Source: Hofstenia miamia (lineage: Eukaryota > Xenacoelomorpha > Acoela). From it: a DNA stretch of 64,000 nt. Positions 1-10,639 of the stretch are shown piece by piece. The number at the start of each line of letters is the position of its first letter. The stretch's first letter is position 1. The notes under the pieces were generated by a model. The model was not told the DNA's origin. It did not search any database and was given only the letters and a program-made list of their open reading frames with translations. The translations under genes were made by a program, and so were the position numbers. The stretch lies in NCBI GenBank assembly GCA_004352715.1, contig SCFE01000054.1, positions 603,868-667,867 on the forward strand, in the 5' to 3' direction.

Positions 1-620
1 TATTAATTGCAGTAATTTGAAATCAATTCTACAAATTCTTTGACTAGACCAATATTTTATTACATTTTTTATCAAAATAATTTAATCTGCGACATTGCTA
101 GTGCAAAAATTTCTTGAGGACTAACAAAAACGGATGAAAAAACATTGGATGCCATAAAGTACTTCTTAAAGAACATTCTATAAGCAAAAAGTTTTGAAAT
201 TTAAACAAAGTAAGTAATTAAAACTTTATGATGTGAAAATATAATTGAATCATGCATGTATTCTATTTTGGCACAACATGCCACTTAAATCACAATTTTA
301 AAGTGAGTTCTAAATGAATTTATGTTTGTCAGACATTTAAATTGGATTTTTGCAAACTTGCTAAAACTTATTTCAGATGAGAGTGATGAGAAAATGAATT
401 TTTGACAAGAATGGAAATAGTGAAAATAGATGTAGTAACTGATTTATTACAAAATCGAAGAAATAGAATATTTCATATGCATTCTAAAGTGACTTGTTGA
501 AAATTGCAATTGAAAGACTGAATTCATTATTTTAAGAACAACAATAAATTGTCTGTTAAATACTCTTATTTATAAAACTACAAACAATAAATACATATGA
601 TAAATAACATGAATTTTATA
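1..620. other. SCCPDH-A intron 7 (part), no feature seen
   Basis: AT-rich sequence on the 3' side of gene A exon 7. I compared both strands with the exon 8-11 peptides of gene B and found no match, so those exons probably lie outside the window. Confidence 0.6.
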
Positions 621-628
621 AAACTTGC

Positions 629-748
629 CTTTTCTAATAAGTATCTTCCAACTGGATGTTCTGCAAATCTTTTAAAAATCCCATCAAAAAGCAAGTAACG
701 TATGACATTTGTTGTGCCACCAATGCAAACATTTATTGAAAATCTTAG
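629..748 (-). CDS. SCCPDH: SCCPDH-like gene A exon 7, GC splice donor
   Basis: 120 nt (40 codons), phase 0 at both ends, encoding LRFSINVCIGGTTNVIRYLL then GRYLLEK; animal SCCPDH has VGGITSVIKLM...GRQLLIK. The acceptor CATTAG sets the phase. The donor is AAAAG|GCAAGT, a consensus-like GC donor, and gene B uses a GC at the same place. The next exon is not in the window. Confidence 0.9.
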
Positions 749-799
749 CTAATGACTTGCATTAGAATTGAATTATTAAACTATTACCTATTTACTAAC

Positions 800-917
800 T
801 GGAATGAATTTGGAGTGGATTTGGTGCCATCTTTGGGTTCTTCTAACAATGGAATGATCTGCACCATGATAAAGGACATAGTAATCATTGTCAGCAGAAT
901 TCTGGAAATAGATTGCC
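800..917 (-). CDS. SCCPDH: SCCPDH-like gene A exon 6
   Basis: 118 nt, phase 2 to 0, encoding ...YFQNSADNDYYVLYHGADHS-IVRRTQRW, matching the human SVVRRTQRYL region. Acceptor CTTTAG, donor CCA|GTTAGT. It has exactly the same length as gene B exon 6. The following intron is 51 nt. Confidence 0.92.
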
Positions 918-999
918 CTAAAGTCTGACTAAATCTTAAGCAGAAACATGGGGATCTGATATTTGATTGTATCAGTAAAATCAATAATTAAAAATATAT

Positions 1000-1002
<3 letters not shown>

Positions 1003-1048
<46 letters not shown>
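1003..1048. repeat. (TA)n microsatellite at a PLE end
   Basis: Nearly pure TA dinucleotides that abut the 3' terminus of the Penelope-like element to the right. Confidence 0.9.
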
Positions 1049-1905
1049 GAAACGAATGTGTTCAATTTAATATTAGAAACCGGTTTCGATTTTTAAAACA
1101 TCTTCATTACAAATACGAAGGAATAAAATTTTACACTTACTATATTAAATTGTTTTAAAATATGCATACACTTAAAATATGTTCAATAAGTTGTTATAGC
1201 TTAGTTGATTGTTCATTAGTTCGTTCTTATTAGCATATTTTATAAACAAGGCTTTGGCATACTTAGTTTCTTGGTTGTAAATAAGATCAATTATCTTAAA
1301 TTGCTTGATGTCTATGCAAATATATTTCACTTTCTAAATGCGTTCATTGATTCTGGTTTCAAAATGGCTCGTGGTTTTTCCAATTTAAGAAAGATTACAA
1401 TGGTCACATTGGTGTAGTATCTGAGCTAGTTATTTATAGGCCAGTCTAGTGTTTTCTAATGTTAATAGTTAAATTATATATAAGATGATACTTTTATTGT
1501 AAATGCAGAACAGTTTTAGTAATGTTTAGCTGAAAAGTCAGACCCGCGTTAGCCTCACTGATATTACATTGGTATTTATTTATATAAATGAGGAAACCAG
1601 TATTTTGTTGATAGGATCTTGTTAAAAAAATTCAGATGTTTTCTTAAGATGTTTTTGATCTTTGATTATAAAAATTATTTTCTTTGCTTGATATAAGGTA
1701 ATTTCCGATATATTGGCTGCCGATCATCTGTTATTACTTGGTTACGCACTATACTATTTGTAAACGAATTTCTTTATTAATTTATGTGGATAGCCATTTT
1801 GTTCCAAGCTCTTATAAAGGTTTGATATTGAATCAACTAAATTGATATAATTCAAATGTATTTCTATTATTTTATCTAGCAGCACTGTATTGTATTTGTT
1901 TTATA
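1049..1905 (-). mobile_element. Penelope-like element remnant (RT-to-GIY-YIG linker, 3' end)
   Basis: Read on the minus strand, the right part contains linker coding between reverse transcriptase and endonuclease (RQPIYRKLPYIKQRK). It is followed near 1340-1460 by a decayed GIY-YIG endonuclease start (QCDHCNLS, stop, IGKTTSHFETRI). The 3' region (1049-1230) is homologous to the ends of the PLEs at 29.5-30.7 kb. The terminus carries a hammerhead-like motif at 1074-1107. Several stops and no RT catalytic core: a dead, 5'-truncated copy in SCCPDH-A intron 5. Confidence 0.75.
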
Positions 1906-1908
1906 TTT

Positions 1909-2240
1909 GATGTATATATGTATATATATATTATATGTATATATATATATGTATATATATGTATATATATATGTATATATGTATATGTATATATGTATAT
2001 ATATNTTTGACAAGTACATAATTGAACACATTCGGAAAAGCACTTGCATCGAAGCTCAAGGCGTGTTAGAAAATCANNNNNNNNNNNNNNNNNNNNNGTA
2101 TGTATGTATATGTATATATATATATATATATATGTATATGTATATATATGTATATGTAGATATATGTATATGTATATATATATATGTATATATATATAAA
2201 TATATGTATGTATATATATATAAATATATATATGTGCGTG
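1909..2240. repeat. TATG/TA microsatellite with 21-N gap and PLE terminus scrap
   Basis: Interspersed TATATG/TA repeats flank a 70-bp unique block (2006-2076). Part of that block (TAATTGAACACATTCG) is the reverse complement of the PLE terminus at 1054-1069. Gap at 2077-2097 and a single N at 2005. Open frames here are only repeat translation. Confidence 0.85.
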
Positions 2241-2268
2241 TGTGAGCTAACTACTTTAGTTTGGTTAC

Positions 2269-2440
2269 CTTTTTGGAAGTTCAGGTCCACAATAATTTAG
2301 AGGCTGAAGATTCTTTCTAAATTTTGTGAGTTCCTCGCGATTAGCCCAGCTCCATATCGCTGCCTGATATGTTGGGTAGTTGATTTTATATCCTTCTTCT
2401 GCATGAATTTTTATGAAGGCTTCACATGAGGTGAGAGTAC
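2269..2440 (-). CDS. SCCPDH: SCCPDH-like gene A exon 5
   Basis: 172 nt, phase 1 to 2, acceptor CTGCTCAG and donor AAAAAG|GTAACC. Encodes [13 protein letters not shown]...[14 protein letters not shown]...GPELPKR, which corresponds to the family segment of the type TxxSxExFL...TWxSAIYGFGD. The gene B counterpart (53233-53407) is one codon longer. Confidence 0.93.
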
Positions 2441-2879
2441 CTGAGCAGAAAATAAGCAAACTTGAACATATATTATATATTTGTTCGGTCAAAACGTATT
2501 AAGAAAATTGGGGACTAAGTTCTAGATGGAGTCGCTTTACAAAATTTTAGTATTTTAAAACCAAAAATTTCTGCAATATATAATTTATTATAAAATTGAT
2601 ATATTCTATGCGGGTGATACATGAAATAATAATGATAGTGTAACTTAATAATTAAGTTTAATATTTTCTAAAAATTGAAATTTTAGTAGGAAATCAAAAA
2701 ATTTTCTATATGATTCTCTTCAAAGCCTCAACGAATTTCTTGCTTAAAAACATGAGGTATTTGAGGCAGAGCTAAAATTGGACCAACACAGAAAGAGCCT
2801 ACCTCTTATTTTTGCAATATTTTGATAAACTCGGTATAATCAAATAACGTAATAGGACTATATTCTCGTGAGTCTTTTT

Positions 2880-4754
2880 GTCCTTTACAGAGGACATGGC
2901 ATTCTTCGCTGCTATGCAGCAGATGAATTGAATAGGCAATGGCACATCAATAAATCATTTTATTGATGGCAGCCTCTAGAGGTGAAACTAGTTGTCAGTC
3001 ACAATGCATTACTTAGTCTCACGTTCAAAGTTCATTTAGCCATAAAACCAAAACCATATGTTCTATCATATTGTTATCACAATAAATCAATGTTCATTTC
3101 AAAGGCTGATAGGAAATTTATCACAGATTTCAATAGGGTATATTTTAGGTTCAAATTCAAAAGAGCAATATTAACTAAATTTTGAGTAAGGCTGTCCTGT
3201 TGAGAGGACAAATTGGACTTATTATCTATAAATGGAATTCTTGAGATAAATTTCCTATCTAACAAATAGGCATGGAGAATTCTTTGGATACCTCATATAT
3301 TGGTTGTCTTTGTCAGGAACCGCAATGATCCACTAATTGATGAGATTATTTTCAGCAAAGACTATTCTGATTTTGACGATATCGAACTGAACAATGGATC
3401 CTGAAATGAGGTAGATGCCCTTATTCAAAATGCCACCACCATGGACGAAAACGCTACTGAGGAATATGTCAGCCAATCATCGGGTGAAGATATACCCTTC
3501 AGGGAGCTGTCGCAAAACTGATTGGTATCTAATTCGCAAGATCAGCACTGGATAACAAATGACAAGTTTCAATTCTCAGAAAATAGAAATATTGCAATAT
3601 ACGATGTCACCGATTACGAAGAGGCGCATTAGTTAGCACGCAACAAAGCTCCAATTGCGCGATTTTTTAAGTATATTTCAAAGTCACTCATTGTAACAAT
3701 AGCTGAAAATACAATACGACAAAATATTGAATCGTCTGAAATTGTCAATGTTACCTCATCAATGATTCTTCGCTTCCTTTCCGTCATTCTAAAAGTGTTA
3801 ATATATCGACTGACCTTGACCTGATTCTATTTTAAGTCAAAACGTGGAATTAAAGGCATTCGGGAGCATTTTGACCAAATAGCGTTCAAATGTAAAATGT
3901 GTGGTTGATGAAGATGTTGCTGATTTGGCAAAGCAGGATCCATTATGGAAAACCCGACCCATTTGGGATTCCATCAATTCGGGAATGGAAAAATTCCCTG
4001 TATCGCCTCATTTTTTATGCATTGATGAAATGATAATTCCCTTTTCAGGAGAATTGCAGCACAAAGTTGTAATTAAGAACAAGCCTCATCCAGTTGGACT
4101 CAATGTGCCTTCCCGACCCCAGTGGGACAATGCATAAGATGGTGCTTTATGTTGGTTCACGAGCTTTTGTAGATGAATATGCGAACATGAGAAAAGGGGA
4201 GTCTGCTGTTAATACTTTAACCCTGAATGTGCCGGAAAGTGTGTCAATCTACATCTACAGATTTTTTACATGTATAAAACTTGCTAATTCTTTATTGAAT
4301 TCTGGACGGCGAATTAGTGGGCCCCTTGCAAAAAACCGAATTCCTAAAGCTCTGTAGAACAAAATTCCTCCTGCATCGACACTACAAGGGGAGTCCACAG
4401 TTTTTGTTCGGCAGGACAGCAAAATAGCGTGACCGCTTGGAAAGATAGAAAAATGGTTCTTCTTCTAAGCACGGCTGAAGCTAAATATCCCATTCAAAAT
4501 TGTAAGCACTGGGTTAAGGGTAAGAACACCAAACAAACATTACCACAACCCATTGCTGTATCAAATTACAACAAACGAGAAAGCAACTGTCGCGCTAAGT
4601 ACCGATGTACTATTTGCGAGAAAAGTAATTTGGATCACTGTTTATTATTTTTGTATGATGTGACAGCATTTAAATATTTTTCCAAAGAAGGATTATTTTT
4701 TAAACATATGGGTCAGATATACTATTTTAGTCCTAGTTGTCCTCTCTAAAGGAC
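2880..4754 (+). pseudogene. piggyBac-type transposon, decayed
   Basis: Translation from about 3900 reads DPLWKTRPIWDSIN...HFLCIDEMIIPFSGELQHK...NKPHPVGLN, the piggyBac/PGBD transposase core around the second catalytic aspartate (family: DPLWKVRP...SIDExMIPFKG...KPxKWG). A frameshift near 4110 leads to DPSGTMHKMVLYVGSRAF. A cysteine-containing tail is near 4580-4660 (NCRAKYRCTICEKSNLDHC). The upstream part (3310-3840) has stops. The ends carry 16-bp near-palindromes GTCCTTTACAGAGGAC (2880) and GTCCTCTCTAAAGGAC (4739), with a third at 3194. TTAA target sites are not evident. It lies in SCCPDH-A intron 4. Confidence 0.8.
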
Positions 4755-5163
4755 AGCCAGAACCCCAATGAGAAAAATAATTGTACATATACACTTTTTA
4801 GATTTCGCATACCGGGGTGTTAAAGGTTGTAAGCATGACTGAAACAGTTTAAAAAACGTATTTTTGAGAAAAAGTCTGGATCAAAAATAATTCAAAATGT
4901 GTAAACTTTTGTGTTTCGTTTCAAGGTAATCATAAAAAATAAATGGAACAATGTTCCATGCATATATTATATTATTATTAATGGAATAACTGTGGAAATA
5001 AGTTTTCTTCTTGCTGTATCCACTGAAATTGGCTTGGTTTATGATACCCATTTAAAAAGGTTCGCGGATGTTTTATACGATTATATACATGATTTCATTC
5101 TTAAGAGTAAACTTATATTCAAATCAATTAGCTCCTATGCGCTGCATTCATAGATATATTTAC

Positions 5164-5293
5164 CTTTAAATGATTCTCGTGTGAATTTTAAACCAAGCTC
5201 AGATGGGAATCCACTAAAACCACAACTTTCAACAACGAAGACGCCTTTTTTCATTGCTTCGTTGTGATATTTAAATTCTATTGCCTCCGAAAA
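5164..5293 (-). CDS. SCCPDH: SCCPDH-like gene A exon 4
   Basis: 130 nt from acceptor ATCTAG to donor AAAG|GTAAAT, phase 0 to 1. Encodes FSEAIEFKYH...GVFVVESCGFSGFPSELG, the family block KYHxxAxxxGVxxxxxxGFxxxPxxLG. The intron separating it from exon 3 is only 42 nt and has a CTAAC branch-point-like site. Confidence 0.93.
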
Positions 5294-5335
5294 CTAGATA
5301 ATGTTAGTGAATTGCATTTATCAATTAAAATTTAC

Positions 5336-5416
5336 TTCTGGTTCACCACATACATCGATATAATGACATCCCTCGTTTATGCAAGCTTTGACTACAGGTT
5401 CTCCATGAAATCTGTA
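5336..5416 (-). CDS. SCCPDH: SCCPDH-like gene A exon 3
   Basis: 81 nt, phase 0 at both ends, encoding YRFHGEPVVKAC...YIDVCGEPE. This matches the YRFYGEPV...YxDxxGEP block that follows the Rossmann domain in SCCPDH proteins. Acceptor TTTTAG, donor GAA|GTAAAT. Gene B has an exon of identical length at 59493-59573. Confidence 0.93.
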
Positions 5417-5419
5417 CTA

Positions 5420-6700
5420 AAATTGATTAACTGAGGAAAAGATTTAAACAATATCTGGAATTGAATCTATCTAAGCATTAAGATATTTTTTTGCAAATGT
5501 TTTTATGAATATTAAGAAAAGTATTCCACATCTCGATATTAAGGAAGATCAAATTATTCGTAAATGCCCAAATTTACTTGATTATATTAAACAATACTGA
5601 GTTTTAGGCTTGGATTTTGGAAACATGACGCGAAATAGCACAATAGATTTAGACATAAATTTGCGACCCAAACTGACCCGGTCTGGCCTGAATCCGACAG
5701 GTCACGGTTAAATTAATGCTATTTCAGTCAATATTCTTAGGATCTTTGCCAAAAAATACCATAATTTTTTGCATACCAAAGTTGAGCTTTTGTTGAATAA
5801 ATGATACTAATGTAAAACTTTAAAATTTAAATGGAATTTTTAACCATATTGTTTGAAAATTATATAGCATACATTGCATTTGGATTAGCTTGCGTACATT
5901 GTTGCATAATCATCCGTTTTTTTAAATTTGGGCCCATTTTTATCAAACCAGATCCAACCCATGTCCATCTCTGAGTGAAACATAACACTGCAAAAATAAA
6001 CAACTTAAGTCCATTGATTGATTAAGAATATTTTCAAGCCAATATGTCAATTTTGGAAGACTAAATAGTTGTTTCAACTGAAATTCTTTTGTTTTCTACT
6101 GAACACTAGGCTGTTCTAGATTGCAAAATCCCCAAACAAATATGACCTATAAGCTAAATTCAGAATTAATATGAAAAATGTGTCTCTTACAAAATTTGGC
6201 ACGGCACTGCCAACTTGTATATATTTCTACCATTCCTTGAAACTTTCTTGATTTATTTAGCTTTTCAATTAAATTTTTTTAATAGACAACAATTTTTGTT
6301 TTAGGCAGAAAACCAAACAGATGTAATTATTTCATATTTCAAAGAAGCTTCCAAGTCCGCTAAGCAATTCTGTGTTTCAATTATTTTATTGATTTTAAAA
6401 GTATGGGAAAGTATTACAAACTTCTGCTCTTGGAATACCACACGACGTCAAACAATGTCGTTATTTGAAACATTAAACGCTACTAGAACGAAATAGGAAA
6501 TATAATTATTAACGAAACAGAACGATTTCCATTTGTACACTAAAATTTGGAGGCACTTTATGGTAGTAAATTGTTAGGAATAAATACTTTCCAATGTTTG
6601 AACAATTACGCCAAATAAATCGAGAATAAACCGACAAAAATACTGATGAACTACACATTACGGAATTACGACGTCACACTGATGGTGTAACGATAGGCTT
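5420..6700. other. Intronic AT-rich sequence with GACCCGG-type motif patch
   Basis: No coding. A patch at about 5640-5710 (GACCCAAACTGACCCGG) and another at about 5930-5970 (CAGATCCAACCCATG) resemble the short GC-rich words seen at the ends of hAT-like non-autonomous elements elsewhere in the window. ACGACGTC words occur at 6440-6680, next to the MITE that follows. Confidence 0.4.
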
Positions 6701-6707
6701 GTTCTAT

Positions 6708-7015
6708 CCCAGTAAATACAGAACTGTCGTAACGACGTCGTTGAACGACATAATTACGACACTAAAACGACATTACAAAATAATGTCTTTTCGCAATTAA
6801 ACGACAAATTATCAATATAAATGTAGTTTTTAAGGAATTTATCTTCAAATTGTCATAATACTAAAATTATTGCTATTTTTAAATATTTAATGCTAGATGG
6901 CATTATACACCGCCACTAATCCGCACTATAAACGCTACTCAAACAATTTAAGAGCCTATTAAACGCCAAGACACCACAAAAACGACGTCGTTATGAAAGA
7001 GCTGTGTTTGCTGGG
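6708..7015. mobile_element. 308-bp MITE with CCCAG...CTGGG ends and ACGACGTCGT motifs
   Basis: Terminal inverted repeats of about 35 bp begin CCCAGTAAATACAGA (left) and, as reverse complement of the right end, CCCAGCAAACACAGC. Both run into TAACGACGTCGTT. More ACGACA/TGTCGT words lie inside. No ORF. Target duplication not clear. Located in SCCPDH-A intron 2. Confidence 0.75.
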
Positions 7016-8338
7016 ATCTGGAACAGTGATTTTGTCTCCTTCAAAATCAATACATGTTTAACACAGCTACAACATTCCCCAGTTTCATATCAACATAGAT
7101 CAGATTGAAGAATTAGTACAATGTGTTTCCACATATTTTGGCAGATTCTGTATGGTAATACCAATTTGAATATAGAGATGAGCTTTCTTGTGCAATTATT
7201 ATCTACGGCCATCAAAGATTTGCCTCATTAATTCAAAGAGACCATTATTCATTGAGCAAAGTTTTGCTTGATGAATTCTCATAATTTAATATCAAAGTCT
7301 AGCTTTATCAATTCTTGTATACTGTTACTCATTGATGCTAGACACAACAACGATTGGCGTGGATTCGTTTCTTATTTTAACATATCATGTGATCGCAATT
7401 ATTATCTTAATAGGTTGTTATAAAATGAAAAGGTGAATTTATAAATGTCTCTTTTTAAAAATTGTATTTTTCATAGTTGTACAGAATTTCTCTATTAACT
7501 TCCACTATTGCTGCCAACTACAAAATCTAGTTGCCATGAAATAGCCAAAATAAATGCAATCACAAGTGAAATTTATTTGCTGTTCGCTTATGGAATCATT
7601 TTCCAAGTGAAATTTCAAACTACTAAGCAAGTATGTTTGGAAGTTTTTTTAAATATCACATCCCAAATTTCATGCAAAAATGAGTTTTATATTAATAGAA
7701 TAACCACCCTTAAAGGAATTACAAATACCTAAAATGTATATGATTTTCACTTTCAAAGATAGATTCTTAAATGAAAGCCTTATGAAGAAATAAACATCTT
7801 GCATTTTACCTGAACTATCAACACTAGAAACGCGATGATTGGTCAAAATGACCTTTAAGTAATATTTGAATGCTTCATTATTCATTCAGGAAAAACGCTA
7901 GAAGGTATATATACTTCCAATTATGTTGATAATCTCATTGAATTTGCTATTAGTAGAAATTTTGTTTCTAATCAATAATTTTGGCATTTGAAACATCAGA
8001 CGTAGATATATTTTCAAGAAGTGCTCGTTGTTCTAGTGTTAAGTTGTTATTTGATTATACGCTTTCCAAACGGTTTTCGAAAAGCATTGCTTGTCCTAAT
8101 GTGAACTGTACATTGAAAAACATATTTCTGATATTCCTCAAGTCGTATATTACCCTTTTGAAATTTTTCTAAGCTATTCAAAGCAATGTTGATACAGAAA
8201 GAGATTAATCCAAAATTACTCAATAATGATATCTTTGAAAGTATGTGGAATGACAAATGAAATAAAATCCTATAGGATCACGTCATCAATGAAATCAATG
8301 TATTCTTAACGCGGATGCAACATTCCGCAGCTATAGAT
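7016..8338. other. Intron 2 sequence with a dispersed repeat
   Basis: About 7200-7400 (CATCAAAGATTTGCCTCATT... then ACAACGATTGGCG) is similar to about 8820-8920 and to about 63330-63480, which share TTGCCTCATTAATT and a CAACGATTG(C/G) or equivalent block. This indicates an unclassified dispersed repeat. No coding recognised. Confidence 0.45.
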
Positions 8339-8693
8339 CAGACTTGTCATTGAGCCGAGCTTCTAACTAGCCGAGCCGAGCTTGAGCACAGTATTTGCTA
8401 TACAACGAGCCTATTTTAGTCAAAGCAAGTTTATAGTTCTGCTTGTTAATTTAATTATGGAGATTTTTTTTACTTTTTGCAGTCAGTATGCCTTTCCTCT
8501 AATCTTATTTAAGAAATGTTTATTAAATAATAGGAAGAGCTATGTAAAAAATTCTTTGAGCACAATATTTTTAAAAAATACCGAGCTAAAACGAGCCTCA
8601 TTCAAAGATTTTATGTGGCGAGCCGAGCCGAACTTACACAAAATTTAAACGAGCCGAGCCGAGCTTCCAAATGTTGGCTCGTTGACAAGTCTG
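8339..8693. mobile_element. 355-bp hAT-like MITE with CGAGCCGAGC words
   Basis: Ends are CAGACTTGTCA...TGACAAGTCTG. The 8 bases outside are CTATAGAT on the left and CTCGAGAT on the right, CTCTAGAT in the duplicated allele, so a diverged 8-bp duplication as hAT elements make. Both subterminal zones carry repeated GAGCCGAGCC/CGAGCTT words. No protein. A truncated relative is at 25262-25582. Confidence 0.75.
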
Positions 8694-10568
8694 CTCGAGA
8701 TCAATGTGGATCAAATGAAAGAAGGAACTACGCACATTCGTAAAATTTTCTGCACCACCATGTGATAAAGATAATTTCCTTATAGAATAAAGTTTGTCTG
8801 ATTCATTCTTGCAAAGCGCCATCAAAGTTTTGCCTCATTAATTTTTATATACCATAATTAACTGTTGCCAATATTCATTAGACTTAAGTGCTGTATATAG
8901 CAACGATTGCCGAAAGACGACACATGGGGGCTTTGTTAATAATCTTTTTTGAAAATGAATCTTTTATGAGGTTCTATTTATTTTTTCACTTTATAAAATA
9001 TTTTTTGTGAAATGTGAAAATTTCTAAGACACTAAAATTTTGGAGATTTCCTTAAGTTGTAAAGAGTTCCTCATTTTTGTGATTGTAAGCATGTACGAAG
9101 AGTGCATTTGTTAGAGATGCATTATCTTTTCACAGTGCTACGTATGTCTATGGCTTTAAATAGGCTAGAGGCATGTATGAGGTCATCAAAGTAAATTAAC
9201 TTTGTTAACAATGCTATTTTATTAATTCTAAACATACATGTATATTAAAAGTAAATATTTGGACAAAATTTACATCCTTTTCAGATGTCAAAATTTAAAT
9301 GTAATTGGGAGTCTACAACTATGTTAATGTTTCAATAATTAATTATGCTTGTCAATATTTTATCATATTTAAATATTAAAAGTTTCAAACAATTGTTTTT
9401 GAATGCAAAACAGTGAAGTTTCTTTCAGAAATATTTGACGTTTTTTAATTTTGAAAAGAAAATACTTTCTAAGCACTATGAATTAATTAAATCAGGAGTA
9501 GATAGGAGTCGACTGANTTTTTTTACTTTTTGCAGTCAGTATGCCTTTCCTCTAATCTTATTTAAGAAATGTTTATTAAATAATAGGAAGAGCTATGTAA
9601 AAAATTCTTTGAGCACAATATTTTTAAAAAATACCGAGCTAAAACGAGCCTCATTCAAAGATTTTATGTGGCGAGCCGAGCCGAACTTACACAAAATTTA
9701 AACGAGCCGAGCCGAGCTTCCAAATGTTGGCTCGTTGACAAGTCTGCTCTAGATCAATGTGGATCAAATGAAAGAAGGAACTACGCACATTCGTAAAATT
9801 TTCTGCACCACCATGTGATAAAGATAATTTCCTTATAGAATAAAGTTTGTCTGATTCATTCTTGCAAAATCAAAGTTTTGCCTCATTAATTTTTATATAC
9901 CATAATTAACTGTTGCCAAGGCTGTATTCATTAGACTTAAGTGCTGTATATAGCAACGATTGCCGAAAGACGACACATGGGGGCTTTGTTAATAATCTTT
10001 TTTGAAAATGAATCTTTTATGAGGTTCTATTTATTTTTTCACTTTATAAAATATTTTTTGTGAAATGTGAAAATTTCTAAGACACTAAAATTTTGGAGAT
10101 TTCCTTAAGTTGTAAAGAGTTCCTCATTTTTGTGATTGTAAGCATGTACGAAGAGTGCATTTGTTAGAGATGCATTATCTTTTCACAGTGCTACGTATGT
10201 CTATGGCTTTAAATAGGCTAGAGGCATGTATGAGGTCATCAAAGTAAATTAACTTTGTTAACAATGCTATTTTATTAATTCTAAACATACATGTATATTA
10301 AAAGTAAATATTTGGACAAAATTTACATCCTTTTCAGATGTCAAAATTTAAATGTAATTGGGAGTCTACAACTATGTTAATGTTTCAATAATTAATTATG
10401 CTTGTCAATATTTTATCATATTTAAATATTAAAAGTTTCAAACAATTGTTTTTGAATGCAAAACAGTGAAGTTTCTTTCAGAAATATTTGACGTTTTTTA
10501 ATTTTGAAAAGAAAATACTTTCTAAGCACTATGAATTAATTAAATCAGGAGTAGATAGGAGTCGACTG
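8465..10568. repeat. Uncollapsed ~1.05-kb direct duplication (8465-9516 and 9518-10568)
   Basis: The two copies are nearly identical in order and are separated by a single N at 9517. They differ by a few small indels (for example CAAAGCGCCATC against CAAAATC, and an extra GGCTG near 9920) and substitutions. The first copy ends with the same GTCGACTGA that is followed by unique sequence after the second copy. This is most likely an assembly join of two alleles, not a real tandem repeat. It includes the right part of the MITE at 8339. Confidence 0.85.
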
Positions 10569-10639
10569 AAAATTCTTAACCTTCAACTCTTCCAAAATGG
10601 ATCACTTGTAGTTATTGATTGACTACATGCTAATAGCTT

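Noticed and set aside
1907-2290. Open frames rich in Y, I, V and M
   Set aside because: Translations of TA/TATG microsatellites.
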